From Polydactylus sextarius (lineage: Eukaryota > Chordata > Actinopteri > Polynemidae): DNA of 64,000 nucleotides. Below, one piece after another: positions 24,330 to 39,100 of this stretch (position 1 is its first letter; every line of letters begins with the position of its first letter). The position numbers and the translations under genes were made by a program. The stretch covers positions 16,112,501 to 16,176,500 of the forward strand of contig CM028918.1 of NCBI GenBank assembly GCA_016801845.1. The letters are read 5' to 3'. A model generated the notes under the pieces. It was not told where the DNA came from and searched no databases. It was given only the letters and a program-made list of their open reading frames with translations.

Positions 24330-27300
24330 ATAGTGACCTCACACTGTGTTGTCTTTTTACATCATGAATGAGCTTTTATTAACTTTTACACATTAAAACA
24401 TGAATTAATGTCAACGTTTGATGCATTTAACATTAAAAACACAATCTCCTGATGATGTGAAGAGAATCATCATTTATTAGTTTCACTCAACACTGCTCAA
24501 CACTGTACCATGTAAAACCACCAAGTGCAGACTGTGTTTGTTCTCACGGTTCATTTGTGGCCTGTTAGACCACAGGAAAAGAAGACGAGAAGTGAGGAAG
24601 TTGAAGGTGTGAAGACTGTCAGTTAAGATAAATGTTTGCATTAATGCAGCTCTTCTTTTTTTACACTGTTCATTAGAAAACAGACAGATTCATGGTGTTT
24701 GACAGCACATGAACAGACAAGTGAAAAGTCAAACTCTTCGTTCACCAGAATTTGACTCCTGATGTTCATGGAGCAACATGGTGATACTGTAGCAGCTGGA
24801 AACAACACACATAAGATGACGTTTTACTGATCTCAGACCTGCTGGTTCCTCATTGTTTGTCTGAAGTAATTTTTTCTAAGAACTGAGGGGGAAGTATTTT
24901 ACTGACAATACAGCGACAGCAGCAGCAGAGCTGTGGAGGTGTTACTCTCTAATGATGAGCAGATAAACGTCAGAAACCAAACACAGAGAAGGTTTATTAC
25001 TAGAAGTGAGGAAGAGGAAGTGAAGAGCTGAGCAGAGACTAACTTGTAGTGTCGCTTGAGGTTCATTAAATGTCCTTTCATGTGGTTTAACTTTATTTTA
25101 AATGATTTTTCATTGGAGAAATGTTTGGTCAGATTTATTTTGAAAGACACGCTTTTATTTTGAAAAGTAGAGGACAACAACGGAGAGGAGAGAGCAGCAG
25201 GTAGCAGAGTAACTGAGAATCGTTTCTTTGTACTTTGTCTTTTATTAATGATTATAACATGGTTTTATTTTTTCTGAAGGTTTTAAATTAGATGTTGTCA
25301 GTTTCTGAATCTATTTCTATCTGAGATTTAATTTTAATTACTTAATACTGTATTCGTAAATTTTATCTTTTACTTTTTTATTTGAACTCTTATGTAAATT
25401 TTACAGGATGATTAAAGTAAAGGAAATGTCAATATGAAACTGAAACATCAGTCAGAGAGAAGAGTGATGCTACACTCCATGTGTTTGTGTGTGTGAGAGA
25501 GAAATAGCCCAGAGAGGAGCATAAATACTTTTATTTTACCAAATGTTGTTGACCTGATATTTCAGATTGTACTAGATGTAATAAAATTCCCTTCATTCCT
25601 GATATATTATATATAGAATGAGGTCACCATGATCTTGACCTTTGATCAATAAAATTGAATCAGTACAAGTGAACATTTATGTAAAATTTGAATAAATTAG
25701 ACATTTTAATGTGTCTGAATTCAACCATTATCACTGTGATTTTCTCTCTAATTCTGTTTCATGTTCAGATACTTTGAACCTTTAGAAATGTTGCTTCATT
25801 AATATAAACTTCCTGCAGTGAATAAAATGTCAAGTAAAAGGTTAAAATTAAAATTCAAAAATCTCAGCTGTTCTCTTCACTACCACAAAAGTGAAATGTT
25901 ATTTTGAACATTACAGTGGTTTAAAAAAAAAGAAAAATAGTGATTTGTCTCCAAACAACTTCACGTTTCTCGTATTGCTGTTATAGCTCTTTTGTTTGAA
26001 ATCGCAAAACACAAACTTTCCCAAAACTCATCTGATTGAGGTGATTTTGTGTGAACTTCTTATCATCCAAGAGGAGTCATGATCAGTACAGATGGTTGGA
26101 CGTCTTGTACAACTGAAGCCTCTGTGACTGTGACCTGTCATCATATTGACACTAACTGGCAAATTAATGATGTTCTTCAGACACATGTTCTGAATGAAGC
26201 ACACACAGGAGCAAATCTTGGGACACTTTTGAAAGAAGCATGTGAGGAGTGAAATATACACGACAAAAAAAACTTGCTCTTGTAACAGATAACACATCTG
26301 TACCTTCTGAGCGTGTATTGATCATTGCAGGTGACATTGTTCCTTATGTGTCGTGTGTTATTTCTGGAACATGTCGATCAGTAAAGTGTCATCAAATAAA
26401 TAAATAAATAAACTCTCAAAGCAGAATTTATAGACATAGTTGACTGATCCCATAGTACGTTATGATACAAGACAATAAGTAAACTTTGTTTAAGTGTTGT
26501 TAATTATGTAATTATTTGTACTATATGCACTAAGACTGAACTGTGCTGCATTTGCATTTACAAGTACAGGTTATGTGGTGACTTTGGTTTTTTTTAAGTT
26601 CTAACTGTTAAAAATTAATTGTTTGAGTCACTAAAAATGAGTGAAGGTTTACAAAACATCCTCTCTTAAGGTATAAAAATGGGAACTTAAAGTTGTTTCA
26701 ATTTTCTTTTATAGGATGTGATTTTTTTTTTCAAGCTCAATGTCTCTGTGTCTTTATGGTTCATGTTAAGACATGAAAGGTCATCAAGGCTCTTTAAGAC
26801 AACTCATGAAAACACTTGAACTTAAACATGAGAAATGTGGCACTTTAGTGATGATCACAATGTCTGTTTATATTAGAAACTGATTTACTGATTATATTAT
26901 TATATTATTTTTATCAAAAAGAATCGATTGTTTTTCATTTAGATATCTTGAAGAGCAAAGAATATAAATGTCAAATCATATTTTAGTTGATTGTTTTTGT
27001 GAGTTGATTGTGTTAAATGGATAAATTGTCTCATATCGATCACAGGCCCATGAATCGAATCGAAATCATATCGTGACGAACTTTGTGATATTGACAAATA
27101 TCGTATCATTGTCCAAACAACTGAAATAATATTGTGTTGTGATGAAACTACAGTGAATATATACGACACAACAGGTACGTTAGGTAAAACTAGAGGGCTG
27201 GGGTTGACCGTGGTCGTAATGTGTGAAAATAAAATCAATTAAGTGAAAAGAAGAAAAACGACTGAAAAGTAACTCACTTTCTGATGAACACTCACACAGA

Positions 27301-27893
27301 GACAGAGAACAACAAAACACTTTTGTTTAAACTTTTTAATTTACAAATTATTTCACTATCAGTCAGAACAGAGACAAGATTGTTACAGATTTTAAGAGTC
27401 AAAGTCAATTAAAGACAAACTCATACTGGAGTCACAGCAAACAATAACATCACCAGTGCTAATTTATCTGAGGTGAGTTCCTCTGTACACTGAGTCACAA
27501 CAGTGTTGCAGCTTAAAAAAGAACAAGCAAAGATTAAACTTACATCTAAACTTTACAACAGGAAATAAATTCAAAGAAGTTAAATGAGATAAATTTCTAC
27601 AATACATTTTTTTTTTTCTGTTTAAAAGTGGAAACAGGTCGTTATCACACCATCAAGAGAACAAAGTCCATATATATTTATCTCTTTATATCTATTATCT
27701 CTCTAAAATAGAAACAACTTGTCACAATAAAAGCTTTTGTCCTATTGACAAATAAAATCAAAGACATTCAGTGATGAAAAATGTTAAATTGATCTAATGA
27801 TTCTATTGTTATCTACTTATGTAAAATATGATGAGATGATGTTTAACAACAGTTTAACTCCTTTCTGTGCTGAGTTGATGGTGAAGATGTTGA
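24330..27893. other. Spacer between receptors B and C
   Basis: Nearly the same sequence and order as the A-B spacer: shared 5' flank, hAT remnant, ATCG-rich element end, then the 3' flank of C. No additional gene is seen. Confidence 0.7.
26068..26370 (+). mobile_element. hAT-type DNA transposon remnant, copy 2
   Basis: Same internally deleted hAT fragment as at 17880, with the same internal stop and the same flanks, 8.19 kb away. It was copied as part of the receptor unit and did not arrive by a separate insertion. Confidence 0.8.
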
Positions 27894-30800
27894 TCAGTGG
27901 AGTCTGACAGAAGCTGAAGACTCTCCAACATTTTCATAGTTCACTGTACCTTCTTCACCTTCATCTTCATCATTCTGCACCTGTGAAAACAACACAACAC
28001 ACTTGATATTGTGAGTTAACTGAGGTGGTTGTTCATGATGTGACAACTACAAATGTATGAGCTCAATTGTATTAAATTTCTAATCATTTTGATTCATTAA
28101 AAAGTCAGTTTTTATGTTTTAAATGTGTTGTGTACAAGGTAAAGGAGCTGCATGGTTCAGGGTGTAATGTCTGTGCTGCACCACAAGGGGCAGTGTCCAC
28201 CCAGGTGAGCGCTGGTTGAATTAAGTGTGTGAGGCTCTCACCGCTCCAACAGAGCTCAGCCTGCAGACTGAACATAACAGCGTCTCACTTCTCTACTTTT
28301 TCCTTCATAAAACAGGTAAATAGTTTGTGTCACTTCATCACAACACGTCTTTAATGATGTTAAAAGTCCTCCCGTGTCATTTTAACTAAGTTGGTGTTTG
28401 AAATGAGAAGTTTGTTGTATTAAAGAGAGTGTTTTGTGTCAGCATGTAGATAACAAGGTGACCTGTTGACGTCATGTGAACAGAGGAAAACTATGACGAC
28501 TTTACCAGCGTTACCATGGTGATGTTAGATGTGCTGCTTGATATATCCATTAATTTAGATATTAACTAAGGTGTAAAATATTGTCAAATACATATGTATA
28601 AATAGTTCATTAAGGTCATTTTATTTTGTAGTAGAGAGAAGGATTACAGTAGTGTTTCATCATCTACTATTACTATTTATCTAAACTATTTAGTGACTTT
28701 TCCTGAAAATGTTCAAATGCAGTAAAAATGGTTTTAAAAAGCAGGTTTTATATTTGGTGTAAATGTAAAGTGTCCAGTTACATGTGTTATGAGAAGTTAT
28801 ATTAATTAAGACTTTACATGTCAGATGTTAAACATGTTGTTCAGTTTATGACAGTGGGTTGTAAATAAAATATGTGACGTCTCAGTGGACTCATGTTAAT
28901 ATTCAATGTGGACTGTGTTTAAAGAGAGATGAGGTTTGGAGCCTGTAGCACTGATATTAATGTTTACGTTTATTTTATTTAACTTTTTCTTTACTGGGAT
29001 AACTACTTCATTTCAGTGCTACACAGTCATCACAGTTTGTTTTATTTTCTCTCTGTTGTTTGTCAACAGTTAATGAAGAACAAATATCACTAACACTGGT
29101 TTTACTCTGTAAAGTTATAATTGTTTAAACATTTGATTATTCAGTCTTTAAACTCACAGTGTTTTCCTCCGTCTGCGTTTTGTTTCCTGAAAAGTCAAAA
29201 AGAGAAAAGAGTCGACTTCAGCTTCAACAGTAAAAATCCAACTTTGTCAAAACTTTGTTCATGAAAGTTTCATGTGTGAAAGTTGTCACCTTTACTTCTT
29301 GTCCACACGTTGACTGTAACAACAGATGTTATGAGAGCTGCTAAACCCACAGGAACAAGGACGAATCTCAACCAAGATGAATCTGAAAATGTTATGACAG
29401 TATTTGATGATCTGCAGTATCTGGTATTTTACTGTTATTTGAACAACATCACAAACACTGACATAACTCTGACATATCTCCTCCTGCAGCCAGGTGGCGC
29501 TCTGACATTCACACTTTAAACATTTAAATTAAAGAGAGATAAAGGTTCATTCCGACCTTGAGGTTTTGTCGCATCATTGTTTTTTTTCTCTGATGATGTC
29601 ACTTTTACTGTGACCTCTGGTGATGTTGTTGTTTTCTTCCCTGAACAACAATAAAAAACATTTTTTAGATGAGAAAACATGTGACTTTAAAATCTCAAAT
29701 TTTTGAAATGAGGAAAACAAATGTGAACTGTTTTGAAAAAGAGACGTTATATTGATAAACTGTGAAGAACATTACAACTATTTACAACTGCTCTAATATT
29801 TATAATTTAGATTTAAAAGAGGAAAACAGACAGATCTAAAGATAGAAAATAAAACCCTCATTCAGTTTAAAAAAGAGCCAGATTTTGCTGATCAACATAA
29901 ATTAAACACATTTGATTAAAACATTAGAGTTTGTAAAAGACTCAACGTCAGTGATCTGATTATAAAACATAAAATCTAAAATCTTCTCTGTTCTTCATCC
30001 TGTTTCTTCTGCTGATAAATTAACATCTTTGCTTCACCTGAAGGGAAACTGAGGAGCTGCCACTTATGTTTGTTATGTTTCTTGTAGCCCTGTGGGTCCT
30101 GGAGCTTCCTGCAGCTAAATAAGGACATGTCTGAAACTCTTATCAACGGCTAAAAACAGAATTAAACTTGAATATTCACTTTTCAGTAAAATATTTCTAA
30201 TAAAAACATGGGATAAAACTAATGATCAGAAAATCTGCAGACATGATAGCACAGCTTTTTAAAAAATAAAATGAAATGTTAAAGTTTCAAACAATAAACC
30301 TTATTTTATCGACTAAGTAGACCCTACTCTCTCTGAGGAAGGACCAGGTTTACTACAGTCTGGATTCATCCTCCTCCACACGTCCACCGGCCGTGAGAGC
30401 AGACCAGCTGCTTTAAAGCTGAGAGGCTGGATGAGGCTCTGCACGATTATCATCTAAAAACTTCTTCTCTGTGCAGTTAAAATCACCGTGAAATAAAACA
30501 TCCTCTGTGGTTCAACTGTTTAAGTTAAAATAAAAACTGCTTCCTCTCTGCACCGATAGTTGGAGCATAAACATTCATACAAACAACAACAAATGATCAA
30601 ACTGAGCTTTAACTAAAAACAACCGTTCTCTGATAAAATGCTGAACCTCCAGTGAGTTTGGTCTAAAAGTCGTGGAGAAGAAGAAACCAACTCCTCCACT
30701 TAGAGAAGTGTTGTGACTTCAAATAGTTTCCTCTTCACACTCCCTCCTTCAATTAGATTCATTATTAAAATCACTGCATGTTTCTTGTGAAAGATAAACA

Positions 30801-31219
30801 ATATAAGCCTTTAATTTTCCCACAGGACGATGTCCTCCACGCTGCAGCAGAAACTGATGGAGATTCTGACACCATGAGGCACATGAGGGTTTTAAACACT
30901 TCTCTGGTCATGACGTCAAAACAACGTCACTGGTGAAAACGTGAGAGAAAAAGAAAAAACGAAGAATCTACTAAAACCCCAATTTACCAAACTAAAAACT
31001 AATGTGAACCTTTATTTACCAGAGTGTGAAAAAACTGAAACTATTAAACTTCTGTAAGTTACAATCGATGTGATGTGGATGTTACAACATCAACACTTTT
31101 GTCAGATTAAAAGATTAAAACTGAACTGTAGTCCATCCCACAACCCCCACTTTTAAAAAGCTTGATACGCCTTGATATGCTCAGATACACTCTCCACTGA
31201 ACAGACGATCACGTAGGTG

Positions 31220-31265
<46 letters not shown>

Positions 31266-32465
31266 TCACTTCCTCTTTGTTTTATTAACTTACCCTTTGA
31301 TGGACTTTCTTTCACTGTTTTGGTTGTTGTCGTCATTTTTGTTGTTGGTCCAGTTGCATCTTTATCTAAAATTTAAACATGTAATTATTAAACATGTCAG
31401 TTTGAAATGATTTAAACAGTTCATCATATTCTCACCTGTTTTCTCCTTTGAGGTCTGAGGAGTGAAGGTAAACTCCTGGATTGTCTTTGTGTTAATATCT
31501 GTCACTTTACACTTGAGTAACTTGTTATTATTCAACTTGTGATTAAGGTCAGATGTTGTAAACGTCACATTGTCAGAACAGGATGTTATGTCTGTGACAT
31601 CGTCCTTTTTACCCTCATACAGCCACTCTGCTGTGTATCTACAGCCTCCATATGTCAACACAGAGCAGGTTAATGTCACCTCATCACCGTCCTTATGTTC
31701 AGTCACTGGTGAAGATGGAGACAACAAGAGCAACATTAACTTCATCACTGTGATCATCATTATTGTCATGTTTCACTAAATTGTTCTGACAAGACAGTTT
31801 GAGCTGAAAACATTATAAAGTAAATACTCACTGGTAACAACAGACAGATCAACCTCAGTGTCTGAACCTTGTTGTTGTCCTGTTTTGTCAAACTGTCTGC
31901 AGTAGTAATGTCCAACATCCTCATCTGTGACCTTCTTTATAACCAGAGAACATTTCTCTGTAACATTTAGTCTGTCTGATTTAGATCTGACTGCTTCATG
32001 AATCTTCCCATGTTCAAACACTGTTACTGTTTCTCTGCTGCTTGAGTTACTGAAGATCCAGGTAGTTTTGTTACATTGATCCTGATCATCTGTCTCATGT
32101 TGACAAGGTAAAGTGACGTCATCTCCAACTCTGACAAAGAAAACTAAAGGATTTTGTCCAGTTGCTGTTGAGAAAGAGAGAAATATGAAAAACACATTGA
32201 CATAAGAATATGACTTAATGTGAGGATCATTTTAGATACAATAGAAATTTACAAATGTGTCTTGTCCTTGTTTTCAGAGACATTTACACTCACTCATAGA
32301 CTTGGTTGTGTCACTTAACAAAGTAATACTAAATAAAGAAGCATGAGTAATATTAATCTTTGTGTTTGTTTTTATTGAATGTGTGTTCCATGTGTCCTTA
32401 CCTGTAAACTGAAGCACCAGGATCAGAAATAAAGACATTTTAATCCGTCTGAATTCAGCCATCAT
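27894..32465 (-). CDS. Receptor C: two-Ig-domain receptor with type-2 tail (intact, 8 exons)
   Basis: Paralogue with the complete type-2 gene plan. Exons: 32465-32402, 32164-31832, 31705-31436, 31365-31294, 29640-29557, 29382-29290, 29186-29158, 27980-27894; 1032 nt, 343 residues, phases consistent. Signal peptide; V-Ig domain with R-E-T-V-T-V-F-E-H-G and a YYC; second Ig domain without the KRSQSS insert; two short stalk exons, the second with only three consecutive Thr; membrane exon beginning D-S-S-W-L-R-F-V-L-V-P-V-G; short tail GNKTQTEENT plus an acidic stretch and V-N-Y-E-N-V (Y330). V-x-Y-x-x-V fits an ITIM and Y-E-N fits the Grb2 SH2 preference, so signalling could differ from A. The stalk exon 2 donor is GTCGGA, a weak GT site. 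Confidence 0.83.
31223..31263. repeat. (GA)n microsatellite in receptor C intron
   Basis: Shorter GA run at the homologous intron position, about 30 bases from stalk exon 1, as in receptor A. Confidence 0.95.
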
Positions 32466-32587
32466 GCTTCTCTGTCTCTCTCTGACTTTGTCAGTCTCTT
32501 GTTCTCAAGCTCTCATCTGTCAAAGTCTGTCAAGTTGTTTATTCTTAAAGATGAATTCAGCCTCTGTTTCCTGTGACGAGTGAGATG

Positions 32588-32597
32588 TCACTTCCTC
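32588..32597 (-). promoter_or_regulatory. ETS/PU.1-like site upstream of receptor C
   Basis: GAGGAAGTGA on the minus strand, 123 bases before the start codon, identical in sequence and spacing to A, D and E. Confidence 0.5.
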
Positions 32598-35500
32598 ATA
32601 GTGACCTCACACTGTGTTGTCTTTTTCCATCATGAATGAGCTTTTATTAACTTTTACACATTAAAACATGAATTAATGTCAATGTTTGATGCATTTAACA
32701 TTAAAAACACAATCTCCTGATGATGTGAAGAGAATCATCATTTATTAGTTTCACTCAACACTGCTCAACACTGTACCATGTAAAACCACCAAGTGCAGAC
32801 TGTGTTTGTTCTCATGGTCCATTTGTGGCCTGTTAGACCACAGGAAAAGAAGAAGACGAGAAGTGAGGAAGTTGAAGGTGTGAAGACTGTCAGTTAAGAT
32901 AAATGTTTGCATTAATGCAGCTCTTCTTTTTTTTTTAGACAGCGTTTATTAGAAAACAGACAGATTCATGGTGTTTGACAGCACATGAACAGACAAGTGA
33001 AAAGTCAAACTCTTCGTTCACCAGAATTTGACTTCTGATGTTCATGGAGCAACATGGTGATACTGTAGCAGCTGGAAACAACACACATAAGATGACGTTT
33101 TACTGATCTCAGACCTGCTGGTTCCTCATTGTTTGTCTGAAGTCATTTTTTCTAAGAACTGAGGGGGAAGTATTTTACTGACAATACAGCGACAGCAGCA
33201 GCAGAGCTGTGGAGGTGTTACTCTCTAATGATGAGCAGATAAACGTCAGAAACCAAACACAGAGAAGGTTTATTACTAGAAGTGAGGGAAGAGGAAGTGA
33301 AGAGCTGATCAGAGACTAACTTGTAGTGTCGCTTGAGGTTCATTAAATGTCCTTTGTTGTCGTTTAACTTTATTTTGAATGATTTTTCATTAGAGAAATG
33401 TTTGGTCAGATTTATTTTGAAAGACACGCTTTTATTTTGAAAGAGTGAGGACAACAACGGAGAGGAGAGAGCAGCAGGTAGCAGAGTAACTGAGAATCGT
33501 TTCTTTGTACTTTGTCTTTTATTAATGATTATAACATGGTTTTATTTTTTCTGAAGGTTTTAAATTAGATTTTGTCAGTTTCTGAATCTATTTCTATCTG
33601 AGATTTAATTTTAATTACTTAATACTGTATTCGTAAATTTTTTCTTTTACTTTTTTATTTGAACTTTTATTTGAACTGGATGATTAAAGTAAAGGAAATG
33701 TCAATATGAAACTGATACATCAGTCAGAGAGAAGAGTGATGCTACACTCCATGTGTTTGTGTGTGAGAGAGAGAAATAGCCCAGAAAGGAGCATAAATAC
33801 TTTTATTTTACCAAATGTTGTTGACCTGATATTTCAGATTGTACTAGATGTAATAAAATTCCCTTCATTCCTGATTTATTATATATAGAATGAGGTCACC
33901 ATGATCTTGACCTTTGATCAATAAAATTGAATCAGTACAAGTAAACATTTATGTAAAATTTGAATAAATTAGACATTTTAATGTGTCTGAATTCAACCAT
34001 TATCACTGTGATTTTCTCTCTAATTCTGTTTCATGTTCAGATACTTTGAACCTTTAGAAATGTTGCTTCATTAATATAAACTTCCTGCAGTGAATAAAAT
34101 GTCAAGTAAAAGGTTAAAATTAAAATTCAAAAATCTCAGCTGTTCTCTTCACTACCACACAAGTGAAATGTTATTTTGAACATTACAGTGGTTTAAAAAA
34201 AAAAAAGAAAAATAGTGATTTGTCTCCAAACAACTCCACGTTTCTCGTATTGCTGTTATAGCTCTTTTGTTTGAAATCGCAAAACACAAACTTTCTCAAA
34301 ACTCATCTGATTGAGGTGATTTTGTGTGAACTTCTTATCATCCAAGAGGAGTCATGATCAGTACAGATGGTTGGACGTCTTGTACAACTGAAGCCTCTGT
34401 GACTGTGACCTGTCATCATATTGACACTAACTGGCAAATTAATGATGTTCTTCAGACACATGTTCTGAATGAAGCACACACAGGAGCAAATCTTGGGACA
34501 CTTTTGAAAGAAGCATGTGAGGAGTGAAATATACACGACAAAAAACTTGCTCTTGTAACAGATAACACATCTGTACCTTCTGAGCGTGTATTGATCATTG
34601 CAGGTGACATTGTTCCTTATGTGTCGTGTGTTATTTCTGGAACATGTCGATCAGTAAAGTGTCATCAAATAAATAAATAAATAAACTCTCAAAGCAGAAT
34701 TTATAGACATAGTTGACTGATCCCATAGTACGTTATGATACAAGACAATAAGTAAACTTTGTTTAAGTGTTGTTAATTATGTAATTATTTGTACTATATG
34801 CACTAAGACTGAACTGTGCTGCATTTGCATTTACAAGTACAGGTTATGTGGTGACTTTGGTTTTTTTTAAGTTCTAACTGTTAAAAATTAATTGTTTGAG
34901 TCACTAAAAATGAGTGAAGGTTTACAAAACATCCTCTCTTAAGGTATAAAAATGGGAACTTAAAGTTGTTTCAATTTTCTTTTATAGGATGTGATTTTTT
35001 TTTCAAGCTCAATGTCTCTGTGTCTTTATGGTTCATGTTAAGACATGAAAGGTCATCAAGGCTCTTTAAGACAACTCATGAAAACACTTGAACTTAAACA
35101 TGAGAAATGTGGCACTTTAGTGATGATCACAATGTCTGTTTATATTAGAAACTGATTTACTGATTATATTATTATATTATTTTTATCAAAAAGAACAGAT
35201 TGTTTTTCATTTAGATATCTAGAAGAGCAAAGAACATAAATGTCAAATCATATTTTAGTTGATTGTTTTTGTGAGTTGATTGTGTAAATGGATAAATTGT
35301 CTCATATCGATCACAGGCCCATGAATCGAATCGAAATCATATCGTGACGAACTTTGTGATATTGACAAATATCGTATCGTTGTCCAAACAACTGAAATAA
35401 TATTGTGTTGTGCTGAAACTACAGTGAATATATACGACACAACAGGTACGTTAGGTAAGACTAGAGGGCTGGGGTTGACCGTGGCCGTAATGTGTGAAAA

Positions 35501-36162
35501 TAAAATCAATTAAGTGAAAAGAAGAAAAACGATTGAAAAGTAACTCACTTTCTGATGAACACTCACACAGAGACAGAGAACAACAAAACACTTTTGTTTA
35601 AACTTTTTAATTTACAAATTATTTCACTATCAGTCAGAACAAAGACAAGATTGTTACAGATTTTAAGAGTCAAAGTCAATTAAAGACAAACTCATACTGG
35701 AGTCACAGCAAACAATAACATCACCAGTGCTAATTTATCTGAGGTGAGTTCCTCTGTACACTGAGTCACAACAGTGTTGCAGCTTAAAAAAGAACAAGCA
35801 AAGATTAAACTTACATCTAAACTTTACAACAGGAAATAAATTCAAAGAAGTTAAATGAGATGAATTTCTACAATACATTTTTTTTTCTGTTTAAAAGTGG
35901 AAACAGGTCGTTATCACACCATCAAGAGAACAAAGTCCATATATATTTATCTCTTTATATCTATTATCTCTCTAAAATAGAAACAACTTGTCACAATAAA
36001 AGCTTTTGTCCTATTGACAAATAAAATCAAAGACATTCAGTGATGAAAAATGTTAAATTGATCTAATGATTCTATTGTTATCTACTTATGTAAAATATGA
36101 TGAGATGATGTTTAACAACAGTTTAACTCCTTTCTGTGCTGAGTTGATGGTGAAGATGTTGA
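32598..36162. other. Spacer between receptors C and D
   Basis: Third copy of the shared spacer: 5' flank of C, hAT remnant, ATCG-rich element end, 3' flank of D. No gene seen. Confidence 0.7.
34343..34640 (+). mobile_element. hAT-type DNA transposon remnant, copy 3
   Basis: Third copy of the same truncated hAT fragment, 8.28 kb from copy 2, with the same internal deletion and stop. Confidence 0.8.
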
Positions 36163-39100
36163 TCAGTGGAGTCTGACAGAAGCTGAAGACTCTCCAACAT
36201 TTTCATAGTTCACTGTACCTTCTTCACCTTCATCTTCATCATTCTGCACCTGTGAAAACAACACAACACACTTGATATTGTGAGTTAACTGAGGTGGTTG
36301 TTCATGATGTGACAACTACAAATGTATGAGCTCAATTGTATTAAATTTCTAATCATTTTGATTCATTAAAAGTCAGTTTTTATGTTTTAAATGTGTTGTG
36401 TACAAGGTAAAGGAGCTGCATGGTTCAGGGTGTAATGTCTGTGCTGCACCACAAGGGGCAGTGTCCACCCAGGTGAGCGCTGGTTGAATTAAGTGTGTGA
36501 GGCTCTCACCGCTCCAACAGAGCTCAGCCTGCAGACTGAACATAACAGCGTCTCACTTCTCTACTTTTTCCTTCATTAAACAGGTAAATAGTTTGTGTCA
36601 CTTCATCACAACACGTCTTTAATGATGTTAAAAGTCCTCCCGTGTCATTTTAACTAAGTTGGTGTTTGAAATGAGAAGTTTGTTGTATTAAAGAGAGTGT
36701 TTTGTGTCAGCATGTAGATAACAAGGTGACCTGTTGACGTCATGTGAACAGAGGAAAACTATGACGACTTTACCAGCGTTACCATGGTGATGTTAGATGT
36801 GCTGCTTGATATATCCATTAATTTAGATATTAACTAAGGTATAAAATATTGTCAAATACATATGTATAAATAGTTCATTAAGGTCATTTTATTTTGTAGT
36901 AGAGAGAAGGATTACAGTAGTGTTTCATCATCTACTATTACTATTTATCTAAACTATTTAGTGACTTTTCCTGAAAATGTTCAAATGCAGTAAAAATGGT
37001 TTTAAAAAGCAGGTTTTATATTTGGTGTAAATGTAAAGTGTCCAGTTACATGTGTTATGAGAAGTTATATTAATTAAGACTTTACATGTCAGATGTTAAA
37101 CATGTTGTTCAGTTTATGACAGTGGGTTGTAAATAAAATATGTGACGTCTCAGTGGACTCATGTTAATATTCAATGTGGACTGTGTTTAAAGAGAGATGA
37201 GGTTTGGAGCCTGTAGCACTGATATTAATGTTTACGTTTATTTTATTTAACTTTTTCTTTACTGGGATAACTACTTCATTTCAGTGCTACACAGTCATCA
37301 CAGTTTGTTTTATTTTCTCTCTGTTGTTTGTCAACAGTTAATGAAGAACAAATATCACTAACACTGGTTTTACTCTGTAAAGTTATAATTGTTTAAACAT
37401 TTGATTATTCAGTCTTTAAACTCACAGTGTTTTCCTCCGTCTGCGTTTTGTTTCCTGAAAAGTCAAAAAGAGAAAAGAGTCGACTTCAGCTTCAACAGTA
37501 AAAATCCAACTTTGTCAAAACTTTGTTCATGAAAGTTTCATGTGTGAAAGTTGTCACCTTTACTTCTTGTCCACACGTTGACTGTAACAACAGATGTTAT
37601 GAGAGCTGCTAAACCCACAGGAACAAGGACGAATCTCAACCAAGATGAATCTGAAAATGTTATGACAGTATTTGATGATCTGCAGTATCTGGTATTTTAC
37701 TGTTATTTGAACAACATCACAAACATAGCTCATTAAACTAATTAAAGCATAAAACATAAAACATAACTAATTAAAGAGATAAAGGTTCATTCACTGCCTT
37801 GAGGTTTTGTCGCATCATTGTTTTTTTTTTCTCTGTTGATGTCACTTTTACTGTGACCTCTGGTTTTATTGTTGTTCTTCCCTGAACAACAATAAAATTT
37901 CTTAGATGAAAAAACATGTGACTTTGAATCTTTGAAATGAGGAAAACAAATGTGAACTGTTTTGAAAAAGAGACATTATATTGATAAACTGTGAAGAACA
38001 TTACAACTATTTACAACTGCTCTAATATTTATAATTTAGATTTAAAAGAGGAAAACAGACAGATCTAAAGATAGAAAATAAAACCCTCATTCAGTTTAAA
38101 AAAGAGCCAGATTTTGCTGATCAACATAAATTAAACACATTTGATTAAAACATCAGAGTTTGTAAAAGACTCAACGTCAGTGATCTGATTATAAAACCTA
38201 AAATCTAAAATCTTCTCTGTTCTTCATCCTGTTTCTTCTGCTGATAAATTAACATCTTTGCTTCACCTGAAGGGAAACTGAGGAGCTGCCACTTATGTTT
38301 GTTATGTTTCTTGTAGCCCTGTGGGTCCTGGAGCTTCCTGCAGCTAAATAAGGACATGTCTGAAACTCTTATCAACGGCTAAAAACAGAATTAAACTTGA
38401 ATATTCACTTTTCAGTAAAATATTTCTAATAAAAACATGGGATAAAACTAAAGAACGATCAGTAAAATCTGCAGACATGATAGCACAGCTTTTTAAAAAA
38501 TAAAATGAAACGTTAAAGTTTCAAACAATAAACCTTATTTTATCGACTAAGTAGACCCTACTCTCTCTGAGGAAGGACCAGGTTTACTACAGTCTGGATT
38601 CATCCTCCTCCACACGTCCACCGGCCGTGAGAGCAGACCAGCTGCTTTAAAGCTGAGAGGCTGGATGAGGCTCTGCACGATCATCATCTAAAAACTTCTT
38701 CTCTGTGCAGTTAAAATCACCGTGAAATAAAACATCCTCTGTGGTTCAACTGTTTAAGTTAAAATAAATCTGCAGTATCTGGTATTTTACTGTTATTTGA
38801 ACAACATCACAAACACTGATCATGGAGCCAGTTTGCTGATAAACATAAACTGAACACATTTTATTAAAACACCAGCAGTTTGTAAAAGACTCAATGTCAG
38901 TGGTCTGTTTATAAAACCTAAAATGTAAAGTTTTCTCTGTTCTTCATCCTGTTACTTCTATTATCCAATAATAATCAATACTAAAATTGAGTATGGAATT
39001 ATATATTATTTAGAAATAGTATCATTACTCACAGTGATGTCGTGGCACCATGTTGACAGACACAACTTGACACTCACAGCCCCTCCCTTCACTAGCAGCT

